Below are positions 15,704-33,500 of a stretch of DNA of 64,000 nt, in pieces. Both the position numbers and the translations under genes were made by a program. The notes below the pieces were generated by a model. That model searched no databases, had not been told where the DNA came from, and worked only from the letters and a program-made list of their open reading frames with translations. The stretch spans positions 50,841,551 through 50,905,550 of the forward strand of contig JAZBQD010000030.1 of assembly GCA_036583965.1 (NCBI GenBank). The letters are read 5' to 3'. Position 1 is the first letter of the stretch. Each line of letters opens with the position of its first letter. The stretch comes from Prunella strophiata (lineage: Eukaryota > Chordata > Aves > Passeriformes > Prunellidae).

Positions 15704-15850
15704 ATCACGGAATCACAGAATAACAATCATTTCCTGAGTTGGAAGGAACCCACAAGAATCATTCATTGAGTCCCCTCTTAAGTGAATGGCCCATACAGGG
15801 ATCAAAAATCCTGTGTCTTGGATCTCTGCATAATTAGGTCATAATCATAA
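15704..15850 (-). mobile_element. CR1 LINE 3' end fragment, minus orientation
   Basis: Reverse complement of a CR1 3' end: TCACGGAATCACAGAATAAC followed by GAGTTGGAAGGAACCCACAA and the block about a stretch beginning ACAGGGATC. It is a short, 5'-truncated, inactive copy. The distal edge near 15850 is approximate because divergence is high there. Confidence 0.8.
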
Positions 15851-18800
15851 TGTGATTTCTGTGGTTTAAACCTCTACCATTATGCTAGGTATAAAATTTA
15901 TAGGAATCTCCAGACTTCAGGATATAAAATGCTCATTAATTTTGTGGAAGAGGAAGAAACTTCCCCCAGAGCAACTTTATTGCCGAACAGTCTGCTACAC
16001 TGTATTAGGTCTGCTACTTACACTGGTACATTTCATGCTGGAAACACCAAGAATCTGTATTTCAAACCCTCATGCTAAGACAAAGAATAATCTGTATTCT
16101 TATATTCAGCTTAGTAGGAAAAAAAAGCTCACAGAAACTATGAGCTATGCCTTCATCCATAAACCAGCCAACCAATGTACTCAGCCAACCTGGAAAAACC
16201 AAAATGAGCTTTCAGTTCATAGCCAGAGGTTCACACACTGAAAACTGTGCTCTGGAAAGACCATTCCCAGAAGAAAGGGCGAGGCCCTCTCTTCCAGCCA
16301 GATCCAGGTCGGGGCTGGTTTCAATGGCACCGTGACAATTTGCGCTGGCTTGGGTACCCGGCTCACCGTTCGGAAGTGGCAGCTGGAGCACGCAGATCTT
16401 GCAGCAGCCACTGCCCTTCAGAGAACACAGCGGATGCCTGGAGCCACTGCCACAGAGACCCCCTTGCTTTCTTGGCACAGCTAAGCCTCCTCCTTCTCAG
16501 GGAAACTCAAACAGCTGACTGAGATGTAAACTGCAGTCAGCCTATCCACCAAAAAATGTTGTGCCGGTGCATGCATGGGATTGACCAGTCCCATCACATG
16601 GACAAGCTCCAAGAAAGGGAGCTGCCTTGAGGTAAATTCCTAGCAGATATTCTCCCACCAGAAACTACAAAGGTTTCTCCTGCAAAGAAGGTGGGGAACT
16701 GTCCATAATCTCCAGCTTTCCTAAGGTGTTTAAGAAAAACCTGACTTGTTTCAGGATGCTCAAGACTGTGTGCATTTGGAAACCCTTTGCCTACAAGGGC
16801 ACTGTGGAGACCTTAGGGTGGAGGAAAGCAAGATATTCCATTAGTAAAACTGAAAGGACAAGAACCAACACCTCCTAAAGGGCATAAGGAAAAGTTTCCT
16901 CAATTGGAAGTCTCATTCTGAAAATAATTTATCGTTTCCCAAGCTTGGCTGCCCTTGCCTTGGCAGTGAGGCACATGATCTTTTGGTCTCTGAGTCAGAG
17001 CTCACTTTTAAGAACTTTTAAGCTTCCCTTTGAATTGATTTTTAATTAGGTACTTTATAAAATTTTACTGAGAAACCATAACACATTATTTTTGGAAGTT
17101 CAGTTTGGCAGAATGAAAAAGGGCTAGCATTGCACTCTGCAAATAAAGACCTTTTAGAGTGCACCTGAAAACCACTTACACTTTGGCAAAACCACTCATA
17201 GCTGTACAAATTTGCCCAGTATCTGTCTGGAGAAAGTCTTGCTCTGCACAGAGGACAAGAGACTGCCAGGCCCATGCTGGGGTGCTCGTCCTGCCTCACC
17301 CCACCTACCAAAAAATAAGCATCCAACACTAAAAGGAAAACAGCTGCATTTGCTGTCTGTATTCCTGTGCTCATATACACACACACACCTTCCTACCTCC
17401 TCATCTGTTTTTGATAAGGAAACTCACACAGACTTGCTAAGCAGTCTGGGTTGCAGGCTTGTCTAACAACCTTGGGTCATCAATCCAGCAACAGTCCACT
17501 AGGTCTGCTTTTAAAATGAAGCTGTGATTAGCTTGAAGGAAATAAAACTTGACTCTTACAGCAAGCTCTTTAACTGCACTTTTGACAGTCTTCAATGATA
17601 CAGAAAGGGAAGGAGCTCATTTTTGCTGTCATATGTGAAAAACACTTGCAAGCTGACCTGGCTTCTCATATATTACTTTTGTACAGAGATTTGCAACAGT
17701 GTCTGAATTGTATTCCCCCACCTGCTCTGCCAAATTATTATGGTACAAGCACTTGGGAAAAAAAAGCACAATTGCTTGAAATTACACTAGAGTCAAATGT
17801 TGATAAAAAGGTGTCACAGAGGGAATGAAAACTAACTGCTGTGAAATTTAATGAAACCCACTGTGTGCCAAGGGCACAGGCAGCCAAATTGAATTTTAAA
17901 AAGTGCCAAGCAGAGAAGCTTGTAATCAGACTAGCCACTATGTTAGATGAGATAAGCAGAATGACTTTTTCCTATCACTAGATCAAAACAGACTGCAATT
18001 CTTATGCATGAGATGAAAAGTTACAGTATTTATCTTCCCAGCTTCCTGTGTTCTTAGCACCGGATCTCTGGCTTAGTGGCATAAAATGGAATTTGCCATC
18101 TCCAGTGTACAGCTTGTCCCAGCCCTCGCACGGTTCTTTCCTGACAGTTTTTATTGCAAATTGTTATGGAAAAGAGGAACAAGCTAATCAGAGTTGTTAA
18201 TGGCTCAGCATAAACTATCTTCAGCCATGGTGTCCCCTTCCACAGCCTGGGCAATGAATTGAAGTCAGTAGAGGGGAATAGGAAATAGAAGATGATGCCA
18301 GCATAGGAGAAGGACTCTGTTCAATGGTGCTCACACAGAGAACAGTTGCCAAAGTATCACTCCACTGCAGCATGTTAAGGAATCATTTTACTCCTTAATT
18401 ATTACAGCAACATTATTTTGAAATTGTAATAAGAAGAGCCTGATCTCCCAAACAGAGCTGCTTGCATTCATTGTGGGAGTAATCCCTCAAACTCTGGTTA
18501 AGGACATGGGACAAAAAAGCTGTACAGCTCATCTTTGTTGGAAACAGCCTCAGTACACTTGTTACTTCAGTTGTTCAGGGGTTATCAGTAGTCTTAGCTC
18601 TGGACAACACAGAGAGGCTCAGAGTCTGCACCTTTACCTCACTGATTAATTTTAACATTGCAACCTGCTTGAACTTGTAGTCTGGCCCATTTGGCCAGAT
18701 TCTCCTTTTAATGGTCAGCTGGTGAAGTTGGAATACTTTCTGGAGAGAAAGTTTCTAGCAAGAGAGATTTCCAGTACTGAACAAAGCTCCCCAAAGCCAG

Positions 18801-21800
18801 CCATTGTGTTTCTTTTAAAAAGATTTCTCATAAAAATGCTCTTTTATCACAACCTCTCGATTTCACAGAATGTGCCTGTAATAGTTTCAGGGCTTGTCTT
18901 GGCTGTAAAGAGTTTTATGCCAGTATTTAGTGCCATTCATCATGTTTTCACTGCTGTGCCAGAAAAAGAACTTGAAAACTAACAGAACTCCTTGACATCT
19001 AAAGCACACTGTAGCACAGAAGCCTTAAGTTTCCGATTTTCTTGTGCACAGCCCATGCCACATCTGAAACACCCTTCTGCAAGTCAGCAGTACTGAAGAA
19101 TCCATCTGCCTGCAGGTATGGCAACTGGAATTTTACGAGGAGGTGAAGCCTCCCCCTCCTCTCACAGCCCTCTCCATTCCCACTTCTCCTGCTTCCCTAC
19201 CCTACCCTGCCTCTGACTGCTCCCTCCTCTGCTCATACCTTTCTGAGGATGCAGTTGAAGTAAAAGAGCTTTTAGGGGAATAAAGGTCATCTGAACTTTA
19301 CCCCTGAAAGTAATACATTTGTCACTTGTTACTAAGCCAACATTTAGTGGTCTCCCTTTACTTACTCCTCTACAAAGTACAACAAGAAATGGGTCAGCAT
19401 CAGTTCTTATCATATTAAAAATGAAATTAACCCAAATCTCCCTCAATTTCCCCATTTGATTTTTTTTTTTTCAGTGAGAACTTCTTTGGAGCAGCAACTG
19501 CCTCTCCTTTTCCCCTATCACAATGGATTTCAAGAGTTCCATACATTATAGCAACAACCATAAGAAAAGCAACATGGCACACCTGGGAATGTTTGTACAA
19601 ATTTGCCAGACAGATTGTGCTAATCTCCAAATGACATTCAAAGCTCGTAGTCACGTAGCAGCACCTGGGCTGAGTCAGAACAAATTTTGAAACAAATAAG
19701 TTTTCTCTCACAGATATACACACAAAGGTCCCTCACCATCACTCTACCCTGGTTTCTATAAATTCTCCAACACAAAGCACTTTTTAGGACATCCTAGTAG
19801 CCATTCCCAGTGACTGGCATTCAGCTGTATTGTGCCTGAATGACTTGTGATGCTCTGAATATCAAGTTCGTTCTCAATTTAAAAAATAAAAAAGTATTCA
19901 TAAACAGGCTTTCATTTGGCTGCAGACTTGGACAAAATCCTGGACTTGTGAAGAAGTCAGGCAGTGTGCTCCTCAGAAGTTGTAAGGCCATTTCTTACAC
20001 ATCACTATGTTTGCAGGTTTCATAGGGTGCTGTATTTCAGAAGCAGTTTCTGTTATTCCAGATTGACCATTCATGACTTTATCTCAATACTTTCTCACTT
20101 TGCATTTATTAGAAAACTGTTCTTCTCAAATTAACAATACCAATTTTTATTACAAAGGAATGTTTATTGATAAACAATGCAAGACATCTGAACTGTCAGC
20201 TTGCAAAAGAAAGGGTCAAATCTTTACATTACTATAGAAACTATACTATGTTTATTAGAATTCTGTATTTTCTGCTTTATTCTCTCTGAAGCTCTTTGGA
20301 TTCTGCTACAAGATAAAAGAACAATGATTTCTAATAAGTTACTGTTTAGGTTTTCATTCATTATAATTTTTCTTCATATTCCTACAAACTACTGCCAAGC
20401 TTACATAAAAGTCTGTTCTCCCAGTAAAGAACCGTACCTGCAAATCAATTCAAAGTGGTCAGTCCTCATGAAAGACTGGGGCTTATCAGGTTTATGCAAG
20501 AAAACGTGGACTCAGCTCACGGTACAGCTATCCTTTCAAGAAAAGAGTTTTGTGCTAAGGTGGAATTAACATTCCATCCCTGGGGAATTAGGCTAGAATC
20601 TGGTATCCCAAGAAGATCTCTGCACTGTCACACAGCAGCAACCTCCCCCCAAATCCCTCTAGTCACAACAAGTAGCAACGGCACTGAGCTCCAGGTCCTC
20701 TCTTCCCCTGGGTTCCATTGTGGAATATTGCTGTTGATTTCAACAGGTCAGGCTCTAAGGAAAAGCCAGTCTGGAGGGGGAAAAAAGTCTGCCTCTGTTC
20801 TCAGATGTACCTGTGACATCAGGGGACTGACAGTGGAACAAACAAAAAAGGAGATCTAATCAAGCCTAGTGAATCAGCCTTATCACCAGCATTGTCAGGG
20901 TGCAGTGACCATGCCCAATTTTTCATGCCTGAGAAGATACAGGACAACTTCTAGAAGGGATCTGTCAAATGCAATATTGCCCCTCTGACCTGTGATGTCT
21001 TGTGGTGGCAGAGTCATCCCAAAAACAAGGAGAGGATCCTTTCCTGGTTCTCTGTGACTTTAGGCCCTCTTCATATGATCTGAATGTCACTTAGGACCCC
21101 TCACTTGTGCAGCATAAAAGCTTAACATCACTGAAGTCAACAAAGGTGTTCCACAGAGCCAAAAGAAAACCTTGAGCAGGAAGCCAGCCAACATGATGGT
21201 CACCACAAGCTAAGCAGCTGTGGCTGGAGTTTTGGTAGTACAAATACATCCTGTGTTTATCAATTACGCCACACTCCTTCCTAATTGCTCACTGCATGGA
21301 ATCAATAAATTGGCTGCTCTCGAGTTCTACTCCTGACTTCTTGAAGTGATGGAGTTTGAAAACTGCCTTATTTTACTTTGTGAAGCCAAAGTTAAAGTCC
21401 TTAGAAGGCAAAAATGTGTATTGGAGAAATAAAAGGATGTGAGCAAGGAAAAGAAAATACAGATTGAATACTGTAAAAAAAATTCCATGTGGAATGCATA
21501 GTAAGCTGAGTTTCCTAAGATAAATGAGAAAAAAATCCAAATTACATAGACATTTAACACCAGGCTGGACAAAATCCTGGAAAATACACCATTGGGAACA
21601 ATTCTGTCCTGTCTGTAGGGCATATGACTTCACTTGCACTGGAAAATATTGAAACATTTTGACGCCTAAATGCAGTTCCCAGCAATATTCAAATATCCAT
21701 TGAAATATCTCAGGAAGCAAAACAAGCCAGATCTTTCAATGCAGAAGCAAAATTGCTAACTCCAACCCAGATTCTTCTCTAATCAACACCAATGTAAAGG

Positions 21801-22172
21801 ATCTGAAATGAGGTACCTCTGAATTGACTCCGCACCAGCAAAATAGATTATTTGGTCCCCTGCCTCACATTTTCTGGAGTTTCATTAGGTTATGCAACCA
21901 AAACCTTTGGAAATGAAAAATGTCACAGAAGTGCTGAGCACCATTGTTTCTTTCTAATAAAAAAAGGGATAAAAAAGCAGGAAGACTGAACTTCATTCTG
22001 CAGATAAATAAAACAGCACTCCGGGACTTCTTTAGATCAAAAATTCTGTTCTTAATGCAAAATTCTGCTTAAACGCAACACAGCTGCAGCAATATTCAAA
22101 ACATCACTTTCATATTCAACATTAATAGGACAACATGAGAAGTAAAGAGATTCTTCCCAGTATTTTAGCAAC

Positions 22173-22188
22173 TTTTTTTTTTTTTTTT
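22173..22188. repeat. T homopolymer, 16 nt
   Basis: Sixteen consecutive T residues in LHFPL6 intron 2. Simple repeat. Confidence 0.9.
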
Positions 22189-25100
22189 AATACATCAGAA
22201 TTTCCATTTTAAGTGTGCTTCCAAAGCACCTGAAATCTTGCTTGCAGAATTTGCTCCAGGCTGAAACTCTGCATGGGGCTTTTTCTTCCTCTGTGTTTAG
22301 TCAAAATTTATATTAGGATTAAATATAATTTTTTAAAAACAAAAATTAATATGTATTCAAAACAATTCAGTATAAACAAGTTAATTTACTGGAGTAGCTC
22401 TTAAAGAAGAAAGTCATCACGAGAACCACACCTGTTTTAGACTAATGTCAAATCCAATAATCCTAGAATAGAAATAGTGATGTTATTTGTACTAAGTATC
22501 ACTGACTTCAAAGGACACACAAAAACTTGCAGCCTGTAAGGGCCCTGATGCTTTTCTTAGGAAGATTTTGAAACACCAGAAGAGTTATCTGAAGTGGTTG
22601 AGAACAGAATTAAAAAACTAAGACAGCTAAGTATGAAGGCTACTCTCCACATGTCTTCTTCAAGTTACACCTCCTCTGTTTCAGCAGCCTTACCACTCCT
22701 TGCCTGCTCTGTACTGCTTGTGACCTTGCTGGCAGGGATGGCCTCTTCAGATTCTGCACCTTAGGACCAGTCATGTTCATTACTGATCCTTCCTTGTTAA
22801 CCTATTTTGTTAAAATGGTCAGTGTTAGCTTAAATTGCAAACTTTGCTAGCCAGGTTTCCTTCAGTGGGACTCTAGGGAAAATCTCACACAAACCTGTGC
22901 TGTCAGATTTGTCAGGGCAGCAGCCTTTAGCAAGGCTGCAGTGGTAACTTCTGTGACCAAGGTGAAGGCAACCATGCAAATCAGTATAATCTCTTGAAAA
23001 TATACAGAATCTAAGTCTGCACCTTTCTTCACCTCTTTCAGTTGGATTCCCTATCAGTCAGACCTGATGGCCCATGCATTCAGGAAAGATTCAAGTAATG
23101 CAAATCCCTATCTAATTAGGAGAGTAGGAATCTAAGTAATGTCCTTTATAAACTGACAGAGGACATACATTGCATTGGTTCATATATTACATTCAGACTT
23201 CAATCCTGAATTTGTCTTACATTTTAATTCCTATCTGAACACAGCAGAGAGAGAGCTGGCTTATCTTCAATAAAACATATGCTACAGAATCTTTAAGATA
23301 ATTTCACTGTCCAAATTCCCTTGTCCTGAACATCTTCCCAAACAGTTATGCTTCCCTGCCTTACTTATTCTGGACTCCAAATCTAAATCCAAAAATTTGG
23401 CTCTGTGCTGTGCCACATTATATGAAGGTACCTTGTAGTGCTGAGAAGCAAAGATTGAACATAGGCACAAGCAGTCAGAGGATTCAGTTTAGCAAGTCAA
23501 AGTCTGGCTGAAAATGGATGAAGCTGCAAAAGTATATACTGCATTGAATCCTTTGGTGGATTGCAAGAGAAAACTGGAGAAAGAACTAGTGTGAAACACA
23601 CCAGCTACAAAGCAGCTTCTATACAGGTTGTTCTAGTAAAGAAACCACAACAAAGCACAGCTTAAATGGATTAAAAGCAACCTAAGTGTCAGATCTTAAA
23701 AGAAAAAAAAGAAGACAAAATATTCCTTGAGAAAGCATAATTTTGCAATGATATATTCTTGGTGCTACATTTTTAACATTTGCATTAATGATCTGGAAGA
23801 AAAGCAGTCAGAGTAATTCACCACTGGAACAACTTATGGAGATCAGGCTTTTCTTGAACTTAATTAAATTCAGACCAGAAGTTTTTTCTCAGAGATACAC
23901 TCTACTTCAAACTGAAATTATATGAAGGCTGTCCTGTGACCCATGCTACTGCAGACCTCAGACTAAGCAGTCACAGTGTTCTCTGCTGACTTTATTATTG
24001 CTGAATCAATGAGCCTATGACATGACACACAATCACTCACTAGCAACTTTTAACAGTATCACTTTCATTGTTTTCTCTTCTTCTGTTACCTTGGTGAGGA
24101 CTCCTTGTCCTTTCATTTGCCCCTCCTGCAGTGTCTATATGTGCACACATATGCTGGATTGGTACCCAGCCTGCAGCTTGCCTTTGTCTAGGATGAGGAT
24201 TGCCTCATCATGTGTTTACAGGAGCACAGCAAAGTCACTCAAGTTTTGCATCTGACAAGAGGAAGGTGTGACAAAACAGCCCTGAACAGCTAACTTGTAG
24301 GTGAAGAAGGGCCCTTGGTGTTTGACAGAAGCAACGACCCTGCCTTGCCTCTCCCCAAAAGTTAGCCTTTCAAAAAATATTTTTAGACTGAAGAGAATAA
24401 AAGAACTAAAAGGCCAATTTTGTTGTTGTTTTTTTGGTTTTGTTTTGTTTTTTTAATTTTTGTTTTATTTCAAGCACAAATTGCAGAAGAGATGTCAAGA
24501 ATATGTACATATGGGGGAAAGGATGAAATTGCTTGGGAGACCCACCAAAGAGTCTGGGGTCACTGTTTTCTTGATAGAAGTCCCTTGACCATCTCAGATC
24601 CTCCCTCTTCCCACAAGGCTTTTCCGAGTTACATTTTCTCCCTATAGGCAGCAAATTACGCTGATCTTAGTCTTCCAGGCAGAAAGCAGAAAGCCTCACT
24701 TGAGCTGTCAGATGAAATAATGCTTACTGGTCAGTGCCTTTTCCTCCAGCTGCACAAAAATCTTTCCCAGAAGTTTCTTGTTCCTGTAGTCAACTGGAAC
24801 TACTCTCCCCAGAGCCCCTTTCTTAGCCAGCCTCAGAACCAAGACTGTTTTCTTCCACTTGAACCCTGGAGCTGTCTTTAACTGCTAGCCACCCTTCTAG
24901 AAATACAACTTTGTTTCAGGTGGCTCCACCTCTCCCAAAATCCTCTTCTTACTTTTTTAACTGTTTCCCCAAGCAAATCCTTTGAGGGAGAGCTTCTCTG
25001 CAGTGTTCTTTCCTCCTCTGTCCCTTACATTTCAGTATCATCTCACCTGCAAAGTCAGATTCTGCCATTAATATGCCATTAGCTTGCAGATTTTGTTTGG

Positions 25101-26016
25101 ACCTGTCTCCTTAGAATCTTCAACCCAAAATCACAAAGGCTTTCTCTGAGATTTCATCACAGACAACACAGAACCAAAACATCACCCCACACTGTACATG
25201 CTCCTCATCTTGAGGGATCAGTCCATATTTTTCTGCCCTCTGCACCCAGCAAACACTTGCCCTGAGCACCTTATGGGTGATGGAAATTATGATGGCCTCT
25301 ATTGGCACACAACACTCCAAGAAGGATTCTCCAGCAATTTCATGTACTCCTGAGAGCATTTTTCATAAGGCCACATTTTATTTTCTGAGACAAAATCAGA
25401 GCTCATTAGGGACTGTGTCCCCTTTTTCTCAAATAAAAAAAAGTGCCTTTCACCACCCCCTGCTCCAAGAGCTCTCCAGATTTTCTAATCAACAATTTCA
25501 AGGACCGTAGTTTCAGGAGTTTCAGCTCTTCCATGAGACACAAGGGAAACAAGACAGAGAAATAAGGAGAGGAAGAGTAGATGCTGCTGAAAACTTTGTT
25601 CATTTAATGAAGGGAGTAGCAAAACTTGTGCTTTGTTAGAGTGCAATCAACGAATACTAAAGATGACATTAAATATGCCAGTTGCTGACAGCCACATGGA
25701 TACCCCATAATCATGGAAAGGGTTCTCTTCTCACGTGGCACTCAGAATTAGGGTCATAGTGTCAGGTTCAGAGAGGTGTCTCAGCCAGCAGATTGTTCCA
25801 TGCTTTGTTCCCTCAGAGGCATACTCTGAGCTTGGTTTAGCTGTTCTGCACAGCAAAAGGAGTTCTGAGCTAGTGAAGATTTCATTCCTGTGTGCTGACC
25901 ACTTTAATGAAAAGCTTCATCTTGCCAGCGTAATGCTCTTTAAATTGACCATCCTTGCAGTACTTGTACTTTTTGATCCACTGCCTCTCATAAAACTGGC
26001 TAACCTTTAAGTTCAT

Positions 26017-26056
26017 TATGTTCTTAAAAATATTGCTATGTTCTTAAAATCATTGC
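26017..26056. repeat. 20-bp tandem duplication, two copies
   Basis: Units 26017-26036 and 26037-26056 both begin TATGTTCTTAAAA and end ATTGC, with two mismatches between them. A short AT-rich local duplication within intron 2. Confidence 0.8.
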
Positions 26057-27613
26057 TCTGCATTTAAAGACTGAAACTCTTCACCAAATTAGTATGTCAT
26101 ATCTGAGCTACCTACCTTTAAATTTCCAGTTTCTCCATTTAAGTGGAATTGACTTGCCATGGCACAATGGAAAGAAGATCAATAATTACAGACTCCAATT
26201 TGTGATAGATTTGTTAAACTTCACTCCCTGCTGTCACATCCTCAATAGTTATGGTCAAAGCTACATCCTCACAATCTGTTCTAGCTACATTATATATGCC
26301 TAAGTCTTCCAAATACACAAAGGAAACCAGCTGGAAACCACTGCACTTAATGTTATCAGTGAAGACTATCCATCTACATGACTGTGCCCTCAAGAGGTTA
26401 CAGATAGCATAAGTTCTACCTCAGCTGTCATTTCTTTGAAGCAGTCCAAGAGAGATATCCAGGAAGCATGGTCTGAGAGACCACAGCAGCAGTTTTCCAG
26501 CTGTGGACAGCAGATCACTGACATCCACTGCAGAAATGGCTGGCCTTAGGGAGTTGGACACTTCTTGTCACCCACCACCAAACTGCCTTAGAAAAAGCTA
26601 AAAGCACTGTTTTTCATGCAAGCAATTGCTGTAAAATGGCTACAGAGCTGCCACGTGATCATGTATGGGAAAGGAAGCGGCTCCTACAAATTTGAGGAAA
26701 AGTCTACGATGCAATCTTTCTAGTAGGAACAGAAACTTGACATGTTTCATCCCAGAGTCACCTTAAAATACATGTATACTCTGTAGCCAGGGTCATCTGA
26801 AATAGCAAATATAGTACTAAGTACACAGGAACAAGCAATATCCAAAGAGCACTTCTGACTCTGCTTAGATCTGCAATTTCTTGCAGGTTCTGCCATTCAA
26901 GTTTTTATCAGAAGAGCAGATTTATGGTAAAAGCACTCATGAATAATTCACTCCCTTGAGCTGCCACATGCAACTTGGGGAAATCCCAGCTATAAAGTCC
27001 TTGGCACCATTTAGCTAGCACAAGCCACACTACTTTTTTACAGGTGTTATTCCACTGACCTACTTGGAGTTATCCCTCCTTCACAGTGCTAGAAGAAAAG
27101 GATCAGGCTGTTTGCCTACCACCTCTGGTAAGCAAACCTCTCTGCCACGTTTTCATAGCAGTAAAAATGCTTCTATGTTGGACTAAGTTTTAGCTTTGAC
27201 TCACCACAACTTCAGTGGCTTGTACATCTCCTCTGGCTCTTGGGCCTCTCCATAATAATCCATTATTCGTTTGCTAACTTCCTCCTCAAGTCTGTGTTTT
27301 TAAATCATGTTGAGAAACTTACTTGGATCCTAAACAAAAGGAGCACAAGTAAAGCCATAAACTAGCTACACTAACCTGTCTTTATGCTGGTGTCTGACTT
27401 CAAGAGAAATGTGATTTATTCCATCAGTCATCCTCTGCCACTGGAGCAAGAGCCCCAGCAAGGTAAGGGTGCAGATGCCTCAGACAAAAAGAAAGTGAAA
27501 CTGTTTAGCCACCTCCCTGTCCTAACACAGAGGATGAATTAATAGCATCACTCAGTGGCTAGTTATTTTCCTAGGCTTTTCCTTATATAAAGCTAGGTGG
27601 GAGTTCTTCTTCA

Positions 27614-27614
<1 letters not shown>

Positions 27615-27672
<58 letters not shown>

Positions 27673-27680
27673 AAACCAAA
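27615..27680 (+). repeat. Long poly-A run with GAAAA-type tail
   Basis: Forty-three consecutive A residues (27615-27657) are followed by GAAAAG-type units and further A-rich sequence. Avian CR1 elements do not end in poly-A, and no processed gene copy is recognisable upstream, so it is classed as a simple repeat; see the findings for the alternative. Confidence 0.9.
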
Positions 27681-30060
27681 ACATTTATAAGGGTTTTGTT
27701 TGATTAGATCTCTAAGTGGAGACCAACTAAAATGACAATGACTGCACTGCCACCAAGCCACATTCAAAGCCCACATCATGGTATACAGCTACACCTACAA
27801 CAGCATTACAGGGAACAAAGAGCTGGCATTCCCTGTTTGTAAATAAGGTGAACAGCTCATGGCTATCTTGACATAAAACAAGATAATAATTATAGTGCCT
27901 AAGTTAGACATCTGAGTAAATGTAGTCATGTCATTTAAACAATTAACCTACACTGATTTATAGCAGCTAAGGATCTGATGAGAGATGTAAGAAACTCCTC
28001 TTTACCGTAATAGGCCCCCTCAGTTTATCCAAATTACTGGTTTTCACCACCTGGCCTCTCCCTTGTGCCCCCACAGTTAGGTTTTAAGCAGGTTAAGAAA
28101 TGACAGTCCTCACTTTGGTCTTTTCTTACACACTTCCAGCAGTGCTGAATGAAATGTGAGACAACCATAAAAGCCAGTAGAGGGGAAAATTAGACATGCT
28201 GCATAACTAATTCCTGAACTGTAAGCAAAGTTGTTGGCAATTTTCATTTCATATCACAGGTTCACGTTTCTTTGAACTGCCACCTACTGAGAACAAGCAC
28301 TAGCTGCTCATGCCCTTCCAGGCAGGATGGGATGCTGCCTGGTCAGCTGGGACAAGCTTCAAGTGTTCTCTGAAGAAACCTCTCACCTCCTTGTCCAGGA
28401 GCCACCATCCTGCCCCAGAGAAGGTGCACGCCTTCAGCCCACACCAGTGTCCCAGGGAGCAGCATTCCTCCTGCATCCCCTGGCCACTGCCGGAGCTGCC
28501 CTGTTTGCTAGGGTGGCTGTAAGCAAACAGCTGTAAGCTCCCCTGCCAGCCCTCCTCCACGGTCACACGGGGGAGCATGGTCACGAGAAAGGGGCCAAAT
28601 GCAAATTAAAACCAGATGAGCCAAGACAGCAGTTGGAAAGAGGGGGTGGTTAAAGCCTGTGACGGCTCTAAGTGAAAATAGTCAGACAAAGCGGGCTTGC
28701 AGATTGTCACCAAACTGAGAACCTCCTCCACCCCCAACTGCCTGGCTGGAACTGTATAATGGAACAGGTTTCAAGAAACCACAGCTCCCAGCAGAGTTAA
28801 CTCTCCAGCAGCTGCTGCACTTGCAAATTGTCAGACAGATTAAACACAGGAATGCCTGTGGGTCACAAAGCTGAGGGAAGGGTGAAGTGATAGGGTCAGC
28901 TTGCTCTAAAGTGCAGAAACTACTCAAAAAGTTGGAGACAGGCCTCCCTGTGGCCAGGAGGGAGTTACACTGGTGTCTGGCTGAAGGCTTGGCACAGGGC
29001 CCTTTCCCAGCCTCAGCTGTCCTCACCAAGCTGGACAGTTAGTGGAGTTTTTGTCTTGTGCTTCCTTTTAAGCTGCAGTCGCGGCATGTAACCAGACTGC
29101 CCTTGCAGGACAAGCGGCTGTTTGGAGAGGAGAGAAACGGGGGTTCCACTAGGAGTCCACTCTTTTGGGACATGAACCAGGGAGCCTGGCTGGGACCAGA
29201 TGCTGCAGGGCACCCAAAAAGCTGGCACCTGCACTGGCCTCAGCACCTAAAGCTCAGAGAAACACGTTACCTTATGGGGGCAAGTGCGTGTGTGCGGCGG
29301 AGCGCTTGCATCAGGCAAAAGTGGGTGCCACTGATCTGCATGTCACCGATGACAAGAGGGTGATGATTTACTGGGAAAAGTGCCCTGTAAAAAGCATGCT
29401 TGTGGATCCTATTTATTGTCTCATACCCTTCAAATATTCTTACAGTTACAAAGGCGCCACACAATTACAAGTTAGAAAAAGGAGCGGAGGTAATTCTCCC
29501 ACACGCTGTCTAGCCCATGGAGCCAACAAACCTGTGGTACCATCAGCAGGTGGCATGGGTCAGCCAGCCCAGCAGGGCTCCTCCTGGGAGATGGTGGGCC
29601 ACCTCCACCAGGGATAAACAGCCCACACTTCAAACCTGGGCCAAAAGCTTGTTGCCAGATCCGTGCAGCTGCAGAGAGCAGAGTTGGAGGGAGCTCTGCC
29701 AGTAACACGGGTAAGAAGGAGAAAGAGAGGCTGCTCCCACACAACACAGCCTCTCCTCTGCCAAACCACAATGCTTCATGTGGATCTGTAGCCCACATGC
29801 TTCTCCAGGTACCTCCAACTCAGCTATGCTGTGCTGGAAACTACAATCCACAAAAATGCTGAGAAGATGCTGGCCCACAGAAGTCAACTTGCCACGCAGC
29901 TCTCAAAGGTCACGTAATGACCAGACAGGGACTTGAGCACAAGAGAGCACAGGCCACTGTGTCTTTGGGCCACATTCAGGCAGCCACACAAGCAGCTCAG
30001 TCATTGAGGGAGCCAAGTGCTAGGAGAAAGTTTGAATCATTCCCTCCTCTTCCCATATCA

Positions 30061-33160
<3,100 letters not shown>

Positions 33161-33500
33161 GGACACGCCGGGCGTGGAGGCTGCCCGCCGCGGCTGCCGG
33201 GAGCACATGGGCGCGGGGCCGGCGGGCGGCGGCCGCCCCAAGCCACTCTAGCCGCGGTCCCGGCGCGGAGGCGACGCGGGTGCTCGGAGGCGGGCGGGAC
33301 CGGGACCGGGACCCTCCCCAGCCCGGCCCGTCCTTTCCTCCGCGCGTTCCTCTCTCCCCGCGTTTGATTCCTAGGGAGGCAGCGCACTCCGCCGCCTCTC
33401 CTCCCCCTTCCCCGCCACCGCCTCCCCGGGCGGGACCCGCCGCGGTCGGCGGGCGCAGTAGCGGGGCCGCGGACGGGGCCGGGGGCGAGGGGCCGGGCGG
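33161..33500 (-). other. LHFPL6: LHFPL6 non-coding exon 1 (predicted)
   Basis: The minus strand reads GGCGTGTCC then GTAAGTAGCC, a strong donor, with the last exon base at 33161. In this family the ATG lies in exon 2, so this exon would be entirely 5' UTR. The donor position is well supported by motif; the transcription start (the right-hand end given here) is only a rough guess within the CpG island. Confidence 0.5.

Noticed and set aside
23750..23960. Possible very old repeat containing ATTAATGATCTGGA
   Set aside because: Only short matches to generic repeat wording; not enough to call.
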